From contig NC_135043.1 of assembly GCF_051020975.1 (NCBI RefSeq), forward strand, positions 10,292,001 through 10,356,000: a DNA stretch of 64,000 nt. Reading direction: 5' to 3'. Under the pieces are notes generated by a model that worked only from the letters and a program-made list of their open reading frames with translations, was not told the DNA's origin and searched no databases. The stretch is from Osmia lignaria lignaria (Eukaryota; Arthropoda; Insecta; Hymenoptera; Megachilidae). Below are positions 22,471-36,254 of this stretch, one piece after another. A program made the translations under genes and the position numbers. Positions within the stretch are counted from its first letter, which is position 1; every line of letters starts with the position of its first letter.

Positions 22471-24891
22471 CGCTGATCTAGATCATACCTTATCTTTGAT
22501 TTCACATTCAAAATAAAGAAATCTTTTTCGATTAAATATCTTGTATTTTTTTTTTATTATGAACATGTTTTACAAAGCAAAATTGTGTAATGGTGGAAAT
22601 GGTGGATGTTGGTGGAGGCTGAAAAACTACAGAACCAGTGTTGGTGGGTTTCAACAAGATCTCATGAAGAGTGAGTGCGGATAAAGGGTCATCGGCACAG
22701 TAATATAAAAAGTACTCTTCAAGAAATAGCATGAGGATTTAGGCCGGCACATTCATTCACCATATTTCTAAATACACCCATGTATATATACTGCACTTTC
22801 ATATGTATGCATTTAAAATAATGAACATACAATTCAGTGTTTTAAAACGTCGTTAATTTGACTCCACCTGATTTTTAAATCCATTACTCAATCTATGCTT
22901 TTCAAAAAAATGATCTAGCTTAAATGAAAAAACCGATCAATTTTTGTACACTTATTTCACAATTATACCTGTACTAAAATAAACATATTTTTCACGCCTG
23001 CACATATTTTGCTACCTTCGTTTTAATGCTAAACAAAGTAACAAATATGTTTGAATCTGAATCAATAACAATTAGCAAATATAACTTTATAATTAAAAAT
23101 ACACACAAGTAAACATCCTTAAATAAAATTTCAATTTTAATTATCACGTTGTTATAAAAGTTTATTGATAACGAAGGTAACACAAAAAAGCCGCCTAAAT
23201 GTTAGTAATGTTCTTTTAATTTATACAAGCAGTCTCGGAAATATGATAGCCTATCGAAAAACTTAATTATACTTGAATGTCGCTGCGTTATACGTGTCGG
23301 TATAACGTGGGAAAATAAAAAAAAAAAAAAAAAGAAAATGATAATAGACGAATTAGTATGAACGATAAAATTTTGTTCTCGTGTAATGAACGATGAAAAT
23401 CGATCGTACATTCGGGTCTCGAGATGGCGAACACGTAAAGTTCGCTCTAACAAATAGTAGTGATTCTGTGATGTCACTGAATTCTATTCAATATTTACAA
23501 ATGAGATCGATATTAAAAAGTAATGAGCAATTAATTTGTTCCATACTTTTTTTTCTTCTTTTGTTTCGTTTTTTTATCCTCATTTCAATACATATAATAT
23601 GTATACCTTCGTAGTGCGTGCATAGGAAGGCGCAGTCCAATGATTTCACAACGTAAAAGATTCAGTCATACCACACCCTGCAGAGCCGACGAAAACGTGA
23701 ACATGTTAGAATACGGTATTATTAAATTTTTTTCTTTCTTTCTCACCTACAGTAATGGCGACTGGCAGATAAACAGACAGTTTGGCAGGCATGGTGAACA
23801 TAAAATCAAACATGTTACACACATACGGACACAATGAATCTTCAATTTTTTTTTTCCTTTTCTTTCTCCCCATCTTTCTTACACTCATACACCACCCGCA
23901 CAAAACATGCTCACGGACATATACAAGTGTATCTTCCTTTCCTGTCTCACCACATCGGGTACTCTTACGTATTCTTATGTTCTATATCCATGAGGTCCTA
24001 TAATATTGTAACATAGGCTTTAGTATGCTATATCGTAAGCTATACTAAAAACTACAACCACGTCACCTAACATGCGACGCGGCTATCTTAATAATTAATA
24101 TTAGGAATATCGGCAGTGAAATTCCAATGATAGACGCGGTAGGCAGGCAGTCAATCCAGCAAAGTCTGTGGCACTCGCGCTGCTCCGGTGCAATAACGGA
24201 TTTAAAAAACTTCATCTCGATCGGGGTGCCCCGCGCGTTAATTTTTACCATGTATCATTGGCATACCTCCAGAAGGAAATGTCTACGAAGATAATGAATT
24301 AAAATTAGGGGGGCACCCCATTGTTCGAACAGAACAATTCTCCATCTTTATTTCCACCATGGCACCTTCGTCATCATATTCACCATCGCTTATTAACATC
24401 GTCATTTTTTTTTTAAATGTTTTTTTTCTTTTTCTTTTTTTTTTTTTGTTTCTTATACTCTACCCGTTTCTTTGTTAATTGTTTTTTCTTTTTTTTTTTT
24501 TTGTATTACTTTTATATCGTTTTACTTATCTTCTTGTTTCGTCTTATTTTCTTTTTTTCTTTTTGCTTTTCTTTGAAAAATAATTTCTTTACAATACTTC
24601 TTCGTGTGATCGATCCGCGATGCCGCGGATCACCGGTGTCATCGTTCGCACGACAACCAATCGATCGGAAAGAACTTAAAACAGCATCGAATTGTCCGAA
24701 ACATAAAAAGTTACTAAGATTACAAATCACAAATGAAATCACAGACTTTCGTTGGTGGTTCGACAGAGGGATGGGGAGCCGCACATCGCAATTAGAACAA
24801 CATTGTAGGCATAAAACGTTATCAGGAAATGTTCGATGGGTGGTGCTGTTATTGTATCGGGAACGCGTTACTTGTTGTTCCCCTCGACCAT
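22471..24891. other. Probable long 3'UTR of the yippee-like gene and intergenic DNA
   Basis: The region contains A/T homopolymers and a T-rich tract on plus at about 24400-24570 (A-rich in the sense of the minus gene). No coding exon was recognised. A short perfect hairpin, GATCCGCGATGCCGCGGATC, lies at about 24612-24631. The minus frame at 22532-22732 has a plausible composition but no splice partner. Confidence 0.4.
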
Positions 24892-25777
24892 TTATTCCCA
24901 TCCATTTTCCTTGATCATATGAGCAAGCTCAATGATAAACTTGCCCTCTTTATACTTCTGACTCGACTCGAACGCATGCTCCTGAAAAATATCATAATAA
25001 AATAACATCTGTATACTTTTATATTTTAATTCATGCTTGTCCATTAGATTGTCCCTGGTGGTTCATGGCGCCTACCATGCGGGCAAACTCTTGGACAACG
25101 TTGTACCAGAAATAACCAGTGGTCTCTGATTCGCGAATAATTTTTCTCAGCAACTGGTGAACTTACGTATTTCCACCCAAGGGTGGTCTTGCAACATTCG
25201 CAGTAAATATCAGCAACAGCATGAAGGCCAGTCAACAGAACTCGCTCCTCTGCAGGACCACAGCCCACGTTCACCCTAAAATAACAAAACGATCTTTATT
25301 ACAATGAAGTCATTTAGATAAACAGTTTATCGTAACACAGAAAGCGAAAGAGAGAGAGAGAGATAGAGGGTGGGGTACCACAAGAGAAGCATTAGTTCCC
25401 CGGATAAAATAAACGCGTCCTACTTTCCGTTCACGAGACTCCGAGATTCTCGGTCTCTCTCTCTCCGAAGGCATCAGCATACTTACACGGAATTAAAGAG
25501 ATAGGCACGACCTTGACTGCCCTGGAAGGACTGCAATCAAAAGAAGCAAAGGAAAAAAAAAAAACGCCGATTAATGTCGTGTCGATTTGTAAAAAACAAC
25601 AGCGCCGTTTTGTTGATGCGCTGTGCAGAAGTAAATGCGAGAAGTCTGTCCGTTACCTGATCTAGCACGGCTCACCTTAGAGATGAGTTCGTCGTGGTTG
25701 GCGAGGTGAGCACGGCAGTGAATGCACGAGTAAGTGCGGTGACACGAGGGCAGGTACGCTTGAAAAGTTTTGACCAT
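24892..25777 (-). CDS. YPEL: Yippee-like zinc-binding protein (YPEL1-4 class)
   Basis: Four exons on minus: 25777-25676, 25530-25487, 25275-25167 and 24981-24892. Borders are GT-AG with consistent phases, giving 345 nt or 114 aa. The product is nearly identical to the YPEL1-4 family through its length, with KTFQAYLPSCHRTYSCIHC at the start, SFQGSQGRAYLFNSV across exon 2, VNVGCGPAEERVLLTG and ending EHAFESSQKYKEGKF...NGWE. The two CxxC pairs (YSCIHC and YCECC) form the Yippee zinc-binding domain. An in-frame upstream Met at 25795 would add MFGRAI; I prefer 25777 because MVK matches the family start. YPEL proteins are small, highly conserved and found at nucleus and centrosome; their molecular role is poorly defined. 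It belongs to the YPEL1-4 class, not the YPEL5 class of Drosophila yippee. Confidence 0.95.
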
Positions 25778-25838
25778 GATGGCGCGTCCAAACAAGCAAA
25801 AGATACTTTCGCCCTTGTCGTGATAGTAGTTTAGTCGG

Positions 25839-25861
25839 TTCTCTCTCTCTCTCTCTCTCTT
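25839..25861. repeat. (CT)n tract in the yippee-like 5' region
   Basis: About 20 bases of alternating CT on plus (GAGA on the gene's strand), about 60 bp upstream of the start codon. It may serve as a GAGA-type promoter element or be part of the 5'UTR. Confidence 0.6.
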
Positions 25862-28800
25862 CCTCTCGCCGTCTGTCTCTTTCCCTTTATCAAGTGTCGA
25901 GCAGCAGCAGCGGACGCTTCTTCTTCTCTTCTACGTAGAATTGCCTGGCCGTTAACCAGCAACGATTAGCGTATCGAATATCTTCTTCTTCCAGTCGCGG
26001 GGTGGTGGTGCAATAGTGGCCCCGTTCACCGCCGCTTCGTACTCCGATCAGCTGTTGAGCTGGTTCAGACAGCGCCGGTTCGGGGACACCTGTGAACCCG
26101 ATAAACGTTTCTCTCAATTCCATCTATCCTTCCTCGAAGATCACAATTCTGTTGTGCAACTTAAAATTACTAGGCGTTTAGAACGCCTGGCCCACGCTAA
26201 CACGCGCATACACGCTTTGCGGTAGTCGTTCCCGCCTCGTGATAGATTCAAGCCGATCGCGAATCTCCTGAAGCAGATACAATAATGTCAAAGAGTGAGA
26301 TCGCTAATATTTCGTAGATACATATGAAACGTGTTCACCGAGAGGAAATTTACTTTCCCAAATATTTGGACGGTTCTAATCTCTTATGTGATTCCATCGC
26401 GTACAGGAGAAAAGGAATGAAATTATATTAGGTGATATATCAAAAATAAAACAAACATTCGCTCCTGCGCGTTCTCTTTGGAATCCGCTCACACTATTTT
26501 ACCCGCTATCGTGTATATTTGTTCCACAACTATCAGTTCCGAGTTATTTATAACGGTCTGTTAAATAACGCGCGCTTCGCTCGCTATTCGGTGCCATCAA
26601 ACTGCGTTTTGTAGCATACTGTATTGCTATTAAGGGAAAAACAGTCCCGATGCGGTTGGCGCGATTAGGAAAGAAGAACAGATAACATATACACGATGCG
26701 TGATGAACATATGTAAAAATAAGAGTCGCGAGCAAACGTGGTGGTGGTGGTGGTGGTGGTGGTGGTGGTGGAATAATGAAACTGCTGCTCGAACGTTTTA
26801 AAGCGCAATAGCATTAATGTACTCTTATTCCATATCGAGCGACCACGTGCTGGCGCGTGTTCAAACAAAGAAAAGAGACAAGGTCTTTATTATGATGCAT
26901 CTAAAGAAAAAGGCTTCTTCTTTATAAGGAACAGAGGAAACGCGGCCCGGTCTCTCTTCTTGTCGAGTTGCGTTCGCACCAACCCGGTTTCCTCTACCTC
27001 TTCTTTCTCGTAAGAGAAGTACACTTGATCTTAAGGGGGTATATATTCCCATTCTCAAAGAAATTTATAGAACTAAAAATGAATGGATCATTTAACTTGA
27101 AATTTTTCATAGGTCCAATATAAATATCCTTTCGGTTCACTAGATGACCTGCCTTTAAAATAATAGGTTTTAACCTTTAAGTTACCTTATGCATATGCAG
27201 GGAGTTTCAAAACAAGTGTTGCATGAAATCATTGTTGAACGACGAAAGATACGAGGAGGTATAGAAACTCTTCCCTGTTGAATTAGTAAATGTACTTTTC
27301 CTTCGAAACTACTTCAAAATACGTAAGGAAAAATTGTAACGCTCGGTCCCTAGGCATAATTGCATTCAATTTTCTGTTCTTCTAATCCCTGGGCTGTTCA
27401 TACCTTCGTAACATAAAAATAAAAATACACTTTCGTTAAACAAAAATTTAAAAGAAAAAAAAAAAAATCTTTAAAATAATCTTAAACGTATCTGTTCCTT
27501 ACCAATACACAATCGTGAATGAACAAGTTGCTGGCATATAAATAAAGAATAATTTTCTTTTGTCCTCCCAAAACAATGCGTAAGTATGCATGGAAACGAA
27601 TAAGAATATCAATGCTACAATTCAGTTCAAGGCTTCAAGAATAAAATGTATTATTCATTACGATGACCGAGGAATACATCATAACTGTAATCATCTCTCG
27701 TTTCCTTCGTGCATTGCAAGACACATGGTTGACATATGTGCAAACAAAGAGAAGACGAGGCCTTTGTTTTGATACGGCAAAGAGGGCGTGTTCCTTCTTT
27801 ATAAGGATGGAAGAAGAACGGCAACCTTCTCTTATTTGGATTTAGACATCAGACGGTTTTTCTGAGTTTAACTCCGTTTCCTTCCCTTTCCTCGTTTCTC
27901 TTCCTTCCTCGCTTCTTCTTTATCGTTTCCTTTCCTTAGGCCTACGTATCCTCTCTGCCTCTTGTTCTTTTCCTTTCCAACTTGAATCAATCGAAACAAC
28001 GATTCGCCACGGCCTTGCGATAACGGTACTATACTTCACTTTCCAGGCTTATGACAATGCGGAATTTAACACTTGGTGTGACACAACCGTCGGCCAAGTT
28101 TCCTGCTGTATTATTTCTGTACGCGTCGGTCACTCTGAAGATCATAAAAAGAAAAAGAAAATGAATTTGATTAAAGTTCTATTTAAGCATCGTTCTAAAA
28201 AGAAAAGGAGTCAATGAAAACTTCACGACGATAGAAGTCGACAGAAGTTAACTCGAAACTCGGTGTATGTAAATTGAAACAACGAACCAATCTGCATACG
28301 TTGTATTTTTCACGTGTCAAGGCACCAATCGGTCTGGCAGATTAAAACCACGCACATTTATAGAACGCAACAATTTCCATTTTAAAAAATGTGCAAACAT
28401 TTCATCGTTTCACGAGTACCTCTTATGTCTGAAGGAATTTTCAGAATACCTAATTTAACAAGTTGGATTATTCCTACCGAGAAGCAGGCGCATTAATAAA
28501 TTTTCGCAAGACAGAAATAAGAACGAAGAAGATTTTGCTTCAATTCAATTCCCACGCCTCGAACATCGGCGATAGCAACGACCGCGTACAATAAAACGCG
28601 TTGAAATCGTGGCGCGCGGTTCGTCGGCCGCCAGGTTCTACGGCGAATCCGCGGAGTAGCCGCGGAATGAAGTTTCCCAACGAATCGTAGGGGAACAAAG
28701 AGATGGAACATTCGAGTCAATACACGGCCCAAGGTCATTGCTACCTCCGTCACCGACGCATCCTCAGAATTTCCGATTTTCTTGTCCATCCTTTTTTTTT

Positions 28801-31500
28801 CCGGTCCGTGCAGACGGTGCACGCCTATCTCCCCAATGAATAAAGAGACGAACACACGAAGAATCCGGTGAAAGCCTGTCGCCACAATAGACGCTTTGTT
28901 TTTCCATCTGCCGTTGCTGTGTGACGTGTGTTGTGTACCTGATCCAGACGAAGCGTGCAACAGAAGCACGTGGAACAGATGTCGCGTCAGTACGATTGCA
29001 AAGCGTAGTTTGCTCTAAAATAAAAAAATTGCCTTTACAATAAATATTCTAACCTTCAAATTTGAATTTCGCGCGAAACCCACTACCAATCGACGAATAC
29101 TCAACTCAAACCTTCTTTTTCTTTTTAAAATTTTTTACCTACCTCTGATATTCAGAACAAAGGACGAAACAAAGGATACCTAAACGGTTCGGTCTCTTTA
29201 TCTTTTCCAATTTTCGTTGAAGATAAATGTAAATTTCTCACGTCCCTGAACTTGTCGAGCTAAGTGGAAAAATATGAATGTGTTATTTGGTAAAACGATA
29301 AGATAATAGAACGCGGTTTCTTTTGATACGAAGACGAACAAAAATATTGACATCTGAAATTCAGCGCTTCCGTGGACACCAGATAAGAAACAATTTCAAT
29401 ACATTTTCAATGTTTATCGAGGCTTGAGCGGAAAATCAAAAACACTCGGTGTTTTATTTTTTTGGATACCGAACACAACGCAATCGCGTAATAAAAAATT
29501 GTTCTGCTTTTCCTGTTGCTTCATTTCCATCCTTATTTTAAATTCATAAATCGCTCCCATGTAAACAATATTTTATATTCATTTGTGATTTACATGCTTA
29601 GAGTATCTTTTAACCTAAAAAAACGTATAAATGTATTTAACAGTAATTATTCAAGAAATCAATCTTCGATATCAAAAACTTTATACTCGAGACATTTATA
29701 GAAGACAAAAAACAAGTTACCGTACAGTAAACGTCGTGTCAAAATGAACGTAATATAGATCCAAATAAATGATTAGATTGTGTACCGATTAAAATTACTT
29801 TTCCACAGAGGCTAGCGGTTAGCAGTAAACTCGATCGATATGGATATTGTGTATCTTATTGATTTCTTTTTTTTTTCAATCGTGGCAACTATTTCTTTCG
29901 ATTGACCTCAGTATCAATGTCAGGCGACGAACGTTCTCGTAAGACTTCGAATGACGATCGAACGAACAATCGATATTAATTGCTCAATCGAGTTTGCCAA
30001 AGAATCGACTTCCGCGATTCGATAAAAATAACTAGTCGATCGAATCAATCGTCGATGCAGTTTCCCATCTACGTTACCGCAAAATATTCTCCGCGGAAGA
30101 ATTTATCGGCGGGAAAGGTAACGATGTTAAATGGAAAATTTGGTTAACCATCCATTTCCTATCGATCGCGCTATCGATAATTTCGCGTTTGCACGGCAAA
30201 TTCGATCACCTTTGAGCTTAATCGATGACACTGAAAGCGCTTGACAAATGATTATTTCAACTAAAAGATAAGATTTGAAGTCCCTGAAAAGTTCCATGCA
30301 GAACGTAGGTTATTTATACGTATACTTGTAAATAAGTTGCGACGGACGGGATAACTATCGATTACCCAATTTAAACTATTGACCGAGTTGATCATTTTGG
30401 CACTCTCTTTCGTCAATTTATATTGACCACTATATTCCAAGTGCTACCAAATAGGCTACCCTGTCGGAATTGTAAATTGAGGCGATCGTAAAGATTCATA
30501 AAGCGTCGTTAAATAACACTTATGTTAATGATCGCGCGCGTACACATGTGCAGGAACGCGATCGTAGAAATGTGACCATTGGTGTTAATAAAAGCATGCG
30601 GACAATATGGCTGTCGGCCAACGTTACAAAAATTCTCCTCGAGTCTAATTTCATCTCGAAGGTGGCGGGTAAAAATTTTCCACTTCGAACTCGTATCATT
30701 GTCCTTTTCCGTTGAACAACGAGATACGATTGTCTTCGACTGAACTATGTACCATTCAACGTGGTCGACTATTAGACACCATGCGGTAACCAAATACAAA
30801 CACGTGACGAGCGATCCAAGAAGACGCTGTTACAGCGAAATCTCTATACCGGCAGATTAAGCTGAAACTATTAAAATTCACGGAGTCGTATGACACCTGT
30901 ATCGAGAAATGAAAATAAACGCGGTAAATAGCGCCACTTGACTTTCTACCAGGAAACTACATAATTCGATTGTTTAGAAATTCTGACACGTTACACGATG
31001 ATGCGCATCGACTTTCTTTGAGTAAGATTACTGAATAAAGTAAAGGTTAGTGATGATAGATTTCCCCTTAACCTTCCACTAGTTACAACGGATAAGGTTA
31101 GTATGACACTGAAGTTGCTATAAGTAACCTAAAAAGTACTATCACTTTCAAGAAGGATCGATATAATTTATTGCGATTCACTGTTTATAACTTTAGATAT
31201 TTTTAGATAAACTCGATTGGAGATGATAGCAAACGATTTCAGAGAGAGTTATGATCGATTAGAATAAGCGATTGGAAAGATAAAATATATGAAAATTCGA
31301 ATATTTGCAAAATTAAACACAACGAATATTGGGTGCGCAGAACGCACTGCGCATGTATCATGGCGGCAACTTTTTAATCGCACAGTTCGAAATTTGTCAA
31401 GACTTTCTACTTGATACAACGTAAAACCATAATGATTTCCGTGGCGAGACTAGGCTGTATGGATAAAAGTACTGTCGCAACATAAAATAATCAAAAATCT
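25862..31500. other. Long gene-poor region
   Basis: I found no supported gene. A (TGG)11 microsatellite is listed separately. ORFs at 25890-26123 (-) and 28493-28969 (-, 158 codons) carry no recognisable motif or splice context. ATCGAT-rich sequence at 29940-30200, including CTATCGATAA near 30172, resembles DRE (DREF) promoter words. The region may be intron or distal regulatory DNA. Confidence 0.4.
26739..26771. repeat. (TGG)11 microsatellite
   Basis: Eleven uninterrupted TGG triplets. Confidence 0.95.
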
Positions 31501-31623
31501 AGATGCAAGTGATAGTTCACATGCAAGAACCTATTTTACGGACATGGTATGCATTCTTTGCCGCTATTCACCAATGTCACTTTCTAAGTAGTGCCACCTA
31601 CGATATACGATATAAATTGTTAG

Positions 31624-34600
31624 ATGACAATCAGGTATGTATTAATGATAGTTTCAAACATGTTTGTGTAACGATATAAGCAACATTTCTAATATTAAAC
31701 ACGAACAAAACATTAATGCTGAGTATCAAGTATTTTAGGTTAGGCAACGCGTCAACTGAAGTTAACAACTTTTACTTGTTCAACAAATTCATATTAACCC
31801 TTTCAATTGCATAATTCTATTGACGATTGGACATATGGTGTTAAGGATCATAATACTCTGCGATAAGCGAAACAACTGTAACCTCAACAACAGAGTGAAA
31901 AAGACGGCGGAAGCGAGTTATCGTAACAATCGATAACAGTTTGCGCGACAATCGATAGCTCTTTTCAACGGGTAAGTTCGGTACGTAAAGGGTTAAATAG
32001 ATATAATTGTGAATAGTATTCACGAGAAGGCGATCACGTGTTTGACCCACGTTCGACAGAACACGCATCGCGGGTCATGCAATACAGTCACGACTCTGCG
32101 CACGTCATCGCGTGTATTGACAAAATGTTTTCTATTGCATATCACATGCAAGGCGGTACGCGGTGATACGGCCTTAATGCGTTGCATGAACTAACGTAGA
32201 TCAACATCTTTTCTGATAACAAATTTGAGAAAAAAGAAAAAAAAAAACGGAAGGATCGAAAGATATTTCGTAAACATTTGCGCATCAATTCTCAGGAACG
32301 ATGTTTGTATTTTGCGCGCGAATGCGCGATACGTTTGTTGACCCTTTTTAAATTAATCTACTAGGTATCACTGAGAAATACAACTTCCAACGCGTTAAGA
32401 TAATGCAATCAGGTGAAAAAAAGTGTTTGTATTCCTCTAAAGAAAAGTAGTACGCTTTTAGAACCAGATCTCGTAACAATAACAAAAAAGAAACTATAGA
32501 GAGAAAAATATTGATAAATCAATTAAGTTATATTTATTATTTCATTTGCATTTCAGCTTTTGCGTCAAGATAAAAATCCAGGAATTTGCATTGGCTAACG
32601 AGGAATACAAAGAATCAACAATAAGTGGCACAACGAAGGATCTTAACACTTTCATGAAAATTCGCCCTGGTGGCGCAAATGCTCTATCTAAAAATACGTC
32701 GATCTCCCCCCCTCCCCCGGTAAGTGTAAATAACAAATATATATATATGTATGTACTTCGAATACGAAGTGCACTGTAAACACAAACAGTGGTGATAAAG
32801 AAACGAGTGGCGTTGCGTCGTTTCTTTCTTTATCTCTGCACAGGTTTAACGCGTTTTATGCATCAACCGAAATAATATCGTCTGCTCAGAAACGCAAACA
32901 ATGCGCGTCGATGGAGGTACTTACATGCCACTTAGAAAAGATATATTTAAACTGGTAGTCACAAAAATATTAGTATACGTAAGCTTTTTTTACAAGTTAG
33001 TTGCCGAGTAACGACGATATTTTTTCCGCTCCGTCTTCCATTGAATGCCCGAGAAGATATGGCTTCAATAAGTCGCGCACACTATTCTACGGATAAGGAT
33101 CCCATGTGTGTCGTATCGGGAGCATCGAATATTCTCGTAAATATCAGATTTTATATCCTCTTTCTTTCTTTCAGTTCAACGACTGCTTAGAATTTGAAGA
33201 ATCAAGAAGGGATGCTTCGTAACCACCGCACGAGTTCAAGTCTATTTTAGCGGGAAAATGTTTTGCTAGCCATTTTGCGGTGAAATAGCAAACGGTAATG
33301 CAATCCAGATATCACTCGCGAGCAGTTATTTCCTCGAAACGCGCTCCGTTGATTTGTTTCCACGTTCTGCGAACGAAGAAAACCGTGTGTGTACGCGTTA
33401 CGATAAATTTAAGATCGCGAGAGTAGCAACCGAAATATATTCCTGCACGCAGGCAGCAGCCGAGAAATCTCATAAACGCATCCGCCACACGCGATTACGT
33501 GCGTGTGTGTGTGTGTGTTCCCCTAACACAGAGAGAACAATGACTCGAAGAAGAAGCGGACGTGTCGTCTTTATTTTTCCCTCGCAACAAGTTCTGCGGG
33601 GATCGACGACGTGCCAGCGACGCGTTCGCTTAGCATGCACGGCGAAACTTTCGAGCAAGGTGCAGGAGGCACCGTTTTATAGATAATTCGCGAGCGACTT
33701 ATAAAAGCTCGAGAGAGAGTGAAGATTGTTGAACCACAGGCAACATTGCATGCACGAGCATCGAGTAATTACATACGATATAACGGTTCTGTGCCCACGA
33801 CGCTCGAAAAGAAACGAACCGCGATAAGAATGAATAGGCTCTGTTGCTGGGAACCATTTTCACCGAATACGTTACTATGCTACTCGCGATCGTAACGCGC
33901 TCTAAGCACGGAAACAAAAAAATCATTTCAAAAATGTTATACAACGTTATAGTTTCAATTTACGAAGGCTTCGTCGTTAGTATAAGTTACGAGTTATAAG
34001 CTTGAACATTAATTTGATACTGTAACGTTATATAAAAGTTTCTAACTTATTCGCGAGTGTAGCAAGAAGTCGCAGTTTCACCATCGGCTTTATACAAATT
34101 AAAACTTTTAATCCATGCATTGAAACTGATCAGACTATTTATACTCATCATCCCCTACAATTTAAGCCTAGCCGATGATCAAGCCTCTTCTCGTATATAA
34201 AGCTGTGACTCACTAAAGACAATACAAAGAGAAAACACGTCTGAATTCGTGACCGCTGCAAATTGCGTAGCATACACAGTCGTTCCGTGCAGGAGGAGCG
34301 AATGATTCATACTTCGAAGCAGCAAATCGTTTGAACGACGATACAATAACCCAAGTGGCATTTTTTTTTTTTTTTTTTTTTTTGTCTTCTTTTTACTCTA
34401 CCGATTTACGTTACACCGAGGCACGTTGTTGTAATTGGCGATCCGCGAGTACCGAGTGCACGAGATAACGACGATAACAGGAAATCTAAGCCTTGAATTT
34501 CTATCTTTGTTTAACGTTCGAAAATGCAACGAAAGGAAAACTTATCGAATCGAGGCGACGCGACGCAAAGAGGAAAGGGTATAGGTGTGTATGTGTCTCT

Positions 34601-35783
34601 CCCATTAGTACCTCCGCGTTGGTTCATACTTTCTTCTATCCACGTCCCACCTATAGCCTTATTTCTCTTGCTTCTGCGTACGTGTTCCAGACTCGGGTAA
34701 ACATATACACGGGTGCGTGGTGTACATGTGTATTGCCCACGGATATATTTACGTACAGCATGTACGGCTTCGATTGTTGGTTCGTCAACTGCGAGTGAAA
34801 TCAAACAAAAACACTTGCCGGCGCGCTCTACGCGAGTACGATGCACAGATTGAAAGAAACAATTTTTCTTTCAACCTTGTTCTACTATTTATAGACACCG
34901 CTAATGTAGCACCGAAGAGAAAAGGGGTAGCTTTTTTTATAATTTGAATAATATTAAAAATTGAGCGGATAGAATAGATATTTAATACTAATCTTGTAAT
35001 GAAACGTTTCAGGTAACAACGTGGGAATGAATGGGTTTTCACGTCCCATTATTAAAAGCCAAGACAAAGAGTATAATCCGATCTATACCGAAGCATTGCA
35101 AAGGATATCCTCGAGCGTGGAATCAGCAAAAAAAGAAGAAAGAAGAATACAAACGGGGTCTAATCCATTTGTCTGACGGGTGAAGAAAACCGATGAAAGA
35201 ATGAATATTTATGGGAAAAAGGAAATTAATATCTACCCGCTAATGTGTAGCGTGTAATAAACGACCAGGGTCACGAATTTTTCGTTCTTTACGTTTCTTT
35301 TTTTAACTCGCGTTTGTGTGCTGAGAAGAAAAAAGGAATTCGAAGAGAAAAAGTAAAACCACGTTGCGTAGGTCACGCACGTACAACGAACCAGACGCAA
35401 AGTGATAAATGATAGCGAGGTTTTTGATCGCACAAACCCCACCATCGTTCACCGAGTTTAATCAAGTACGCGCGAAGAAAATAATACGTTAGTTTGCCGG
35501 GGCTCGGCAATAAAGCAAGCTTTAACGGAAGTTCACCTGCGACGTATGACTCTTTACGAATTATGAATGGCATTCTTCGTAGTTTGTCACGTTTCACGCG
35601 CCTACGTGACTAACAACCAATTCATTCCCGGAATTGAGGATCGTTTATAAATTTTTTTTTTCTTTTGCGCACTTAAACAATATCGTAAATTATAAAACAC
35701 CTTCTATTAGGAATAAAAATCTATTCGTGTATTTACAGAATGTTCCAGCCGAAGATGACTATCTAGACATGAATAAACAATGA
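31624..35783 (+). CDS. Possible small spliced gene with alternative C-terminal exons
   Basis: A coding start ATGACAATCAG at 31624-31634 ends at a strong donor (GTATGT). It joins in phase to 32557-32719, which has a good acceptor (TTTGCATTTCAG) and donor (GTAAGTG). The joined frame gives a 58-residue body starting MTISFCVKIKIQEF and ending LSKNTSISPPPP. Two downstream exons fit the same phase 0 junction: 33175-33222 (acceptor CTTTCTTTCAG, ending FNDCLEFEESRRDAS, total 73 aa) and 35739-35783 (acceptor GTATTTACAG, ending NVPAEDDYLDMNKQ, total 72 aa). The second is followed by a strong donor at 35797 and another acceptor before 35864, so it has a spliced 3'UTR. YLDM is a YxxM motif. I do not recognise the protein. 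Weak point: another frame starting at 31504 overlaps the start codon. Confidence 0.42.
34361..34383. repeat. Poly(T) tract, 23 bp
   Basis: Uninterrupted T run. Similar runs occur as poly(A) at about 36083-36104 and poly(T) at about 37295-37321. Confidence 0.9.
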
Positions 35784-36218
35784 TTGTTCACTGAACGTAA
35801 GTATCATAAAAATATGTTATTTGATTCTTGAATATTCGAACGACAAAAGAAATTTTATTATAGGTGGAAGCGATCAGTGCGGCTTTCAAGCAGTTCATTT
35901 ATGGATCTTCAGACACATCAGTGTATTTCTGTACACATGTATTTATACACTCGACGTGTAACCCTTCACCTCATCTCGCGGACGACACAGGAGGGATAAG
36001 TTTAAAGATTGCAAGAGCAATTGCCCTGGTTGGCGTCGCACAACGCGACAGCCTCTGCAGGGAAAAAGTGAAGAGACGAACAAAAAAAAAAAAAAAAAAA
36101 AAAAGAAGAAGAAAAAAAAGGAAAAAGAATTGGAGAAAAACAAGGCCTCCTCTGAGAGCTGAGAGTTCTGGAACGTGCGTTGGCCAGCCTGCCGACGATT
36201 CTATCTATTGCGCACAGC

Positions 36219-36254
36219 CCAGCTGACAGTCCAATCAGCTGTAAACGTACACAA
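36219..36254 (+). promoter_or_regulatory. Paired E-box module, copy 1
   Basis: CAGCTGACAG, then TCCAA, then TCAGCTG, four bases and CGTACACAAA. Two CAGCTG E-boxes about 16 bp apart are followed by a conserved tail. The same arrangement recurs at 37899-37936. Confidence 0.4.

Noticed and set aside
22532..22732. Minus ORF of 66 codons as a first exon of the transposase-derived gene
   Set aside because: No donor in the right phase joins it to the next exon, whereas the 26-nt exon at 22107-22132 fits exactly.
28493..28969. Minus ORF of 158 codons
   Set aside because: No motif, no splice or promoter context, and mixed composition typical of a chance frame.
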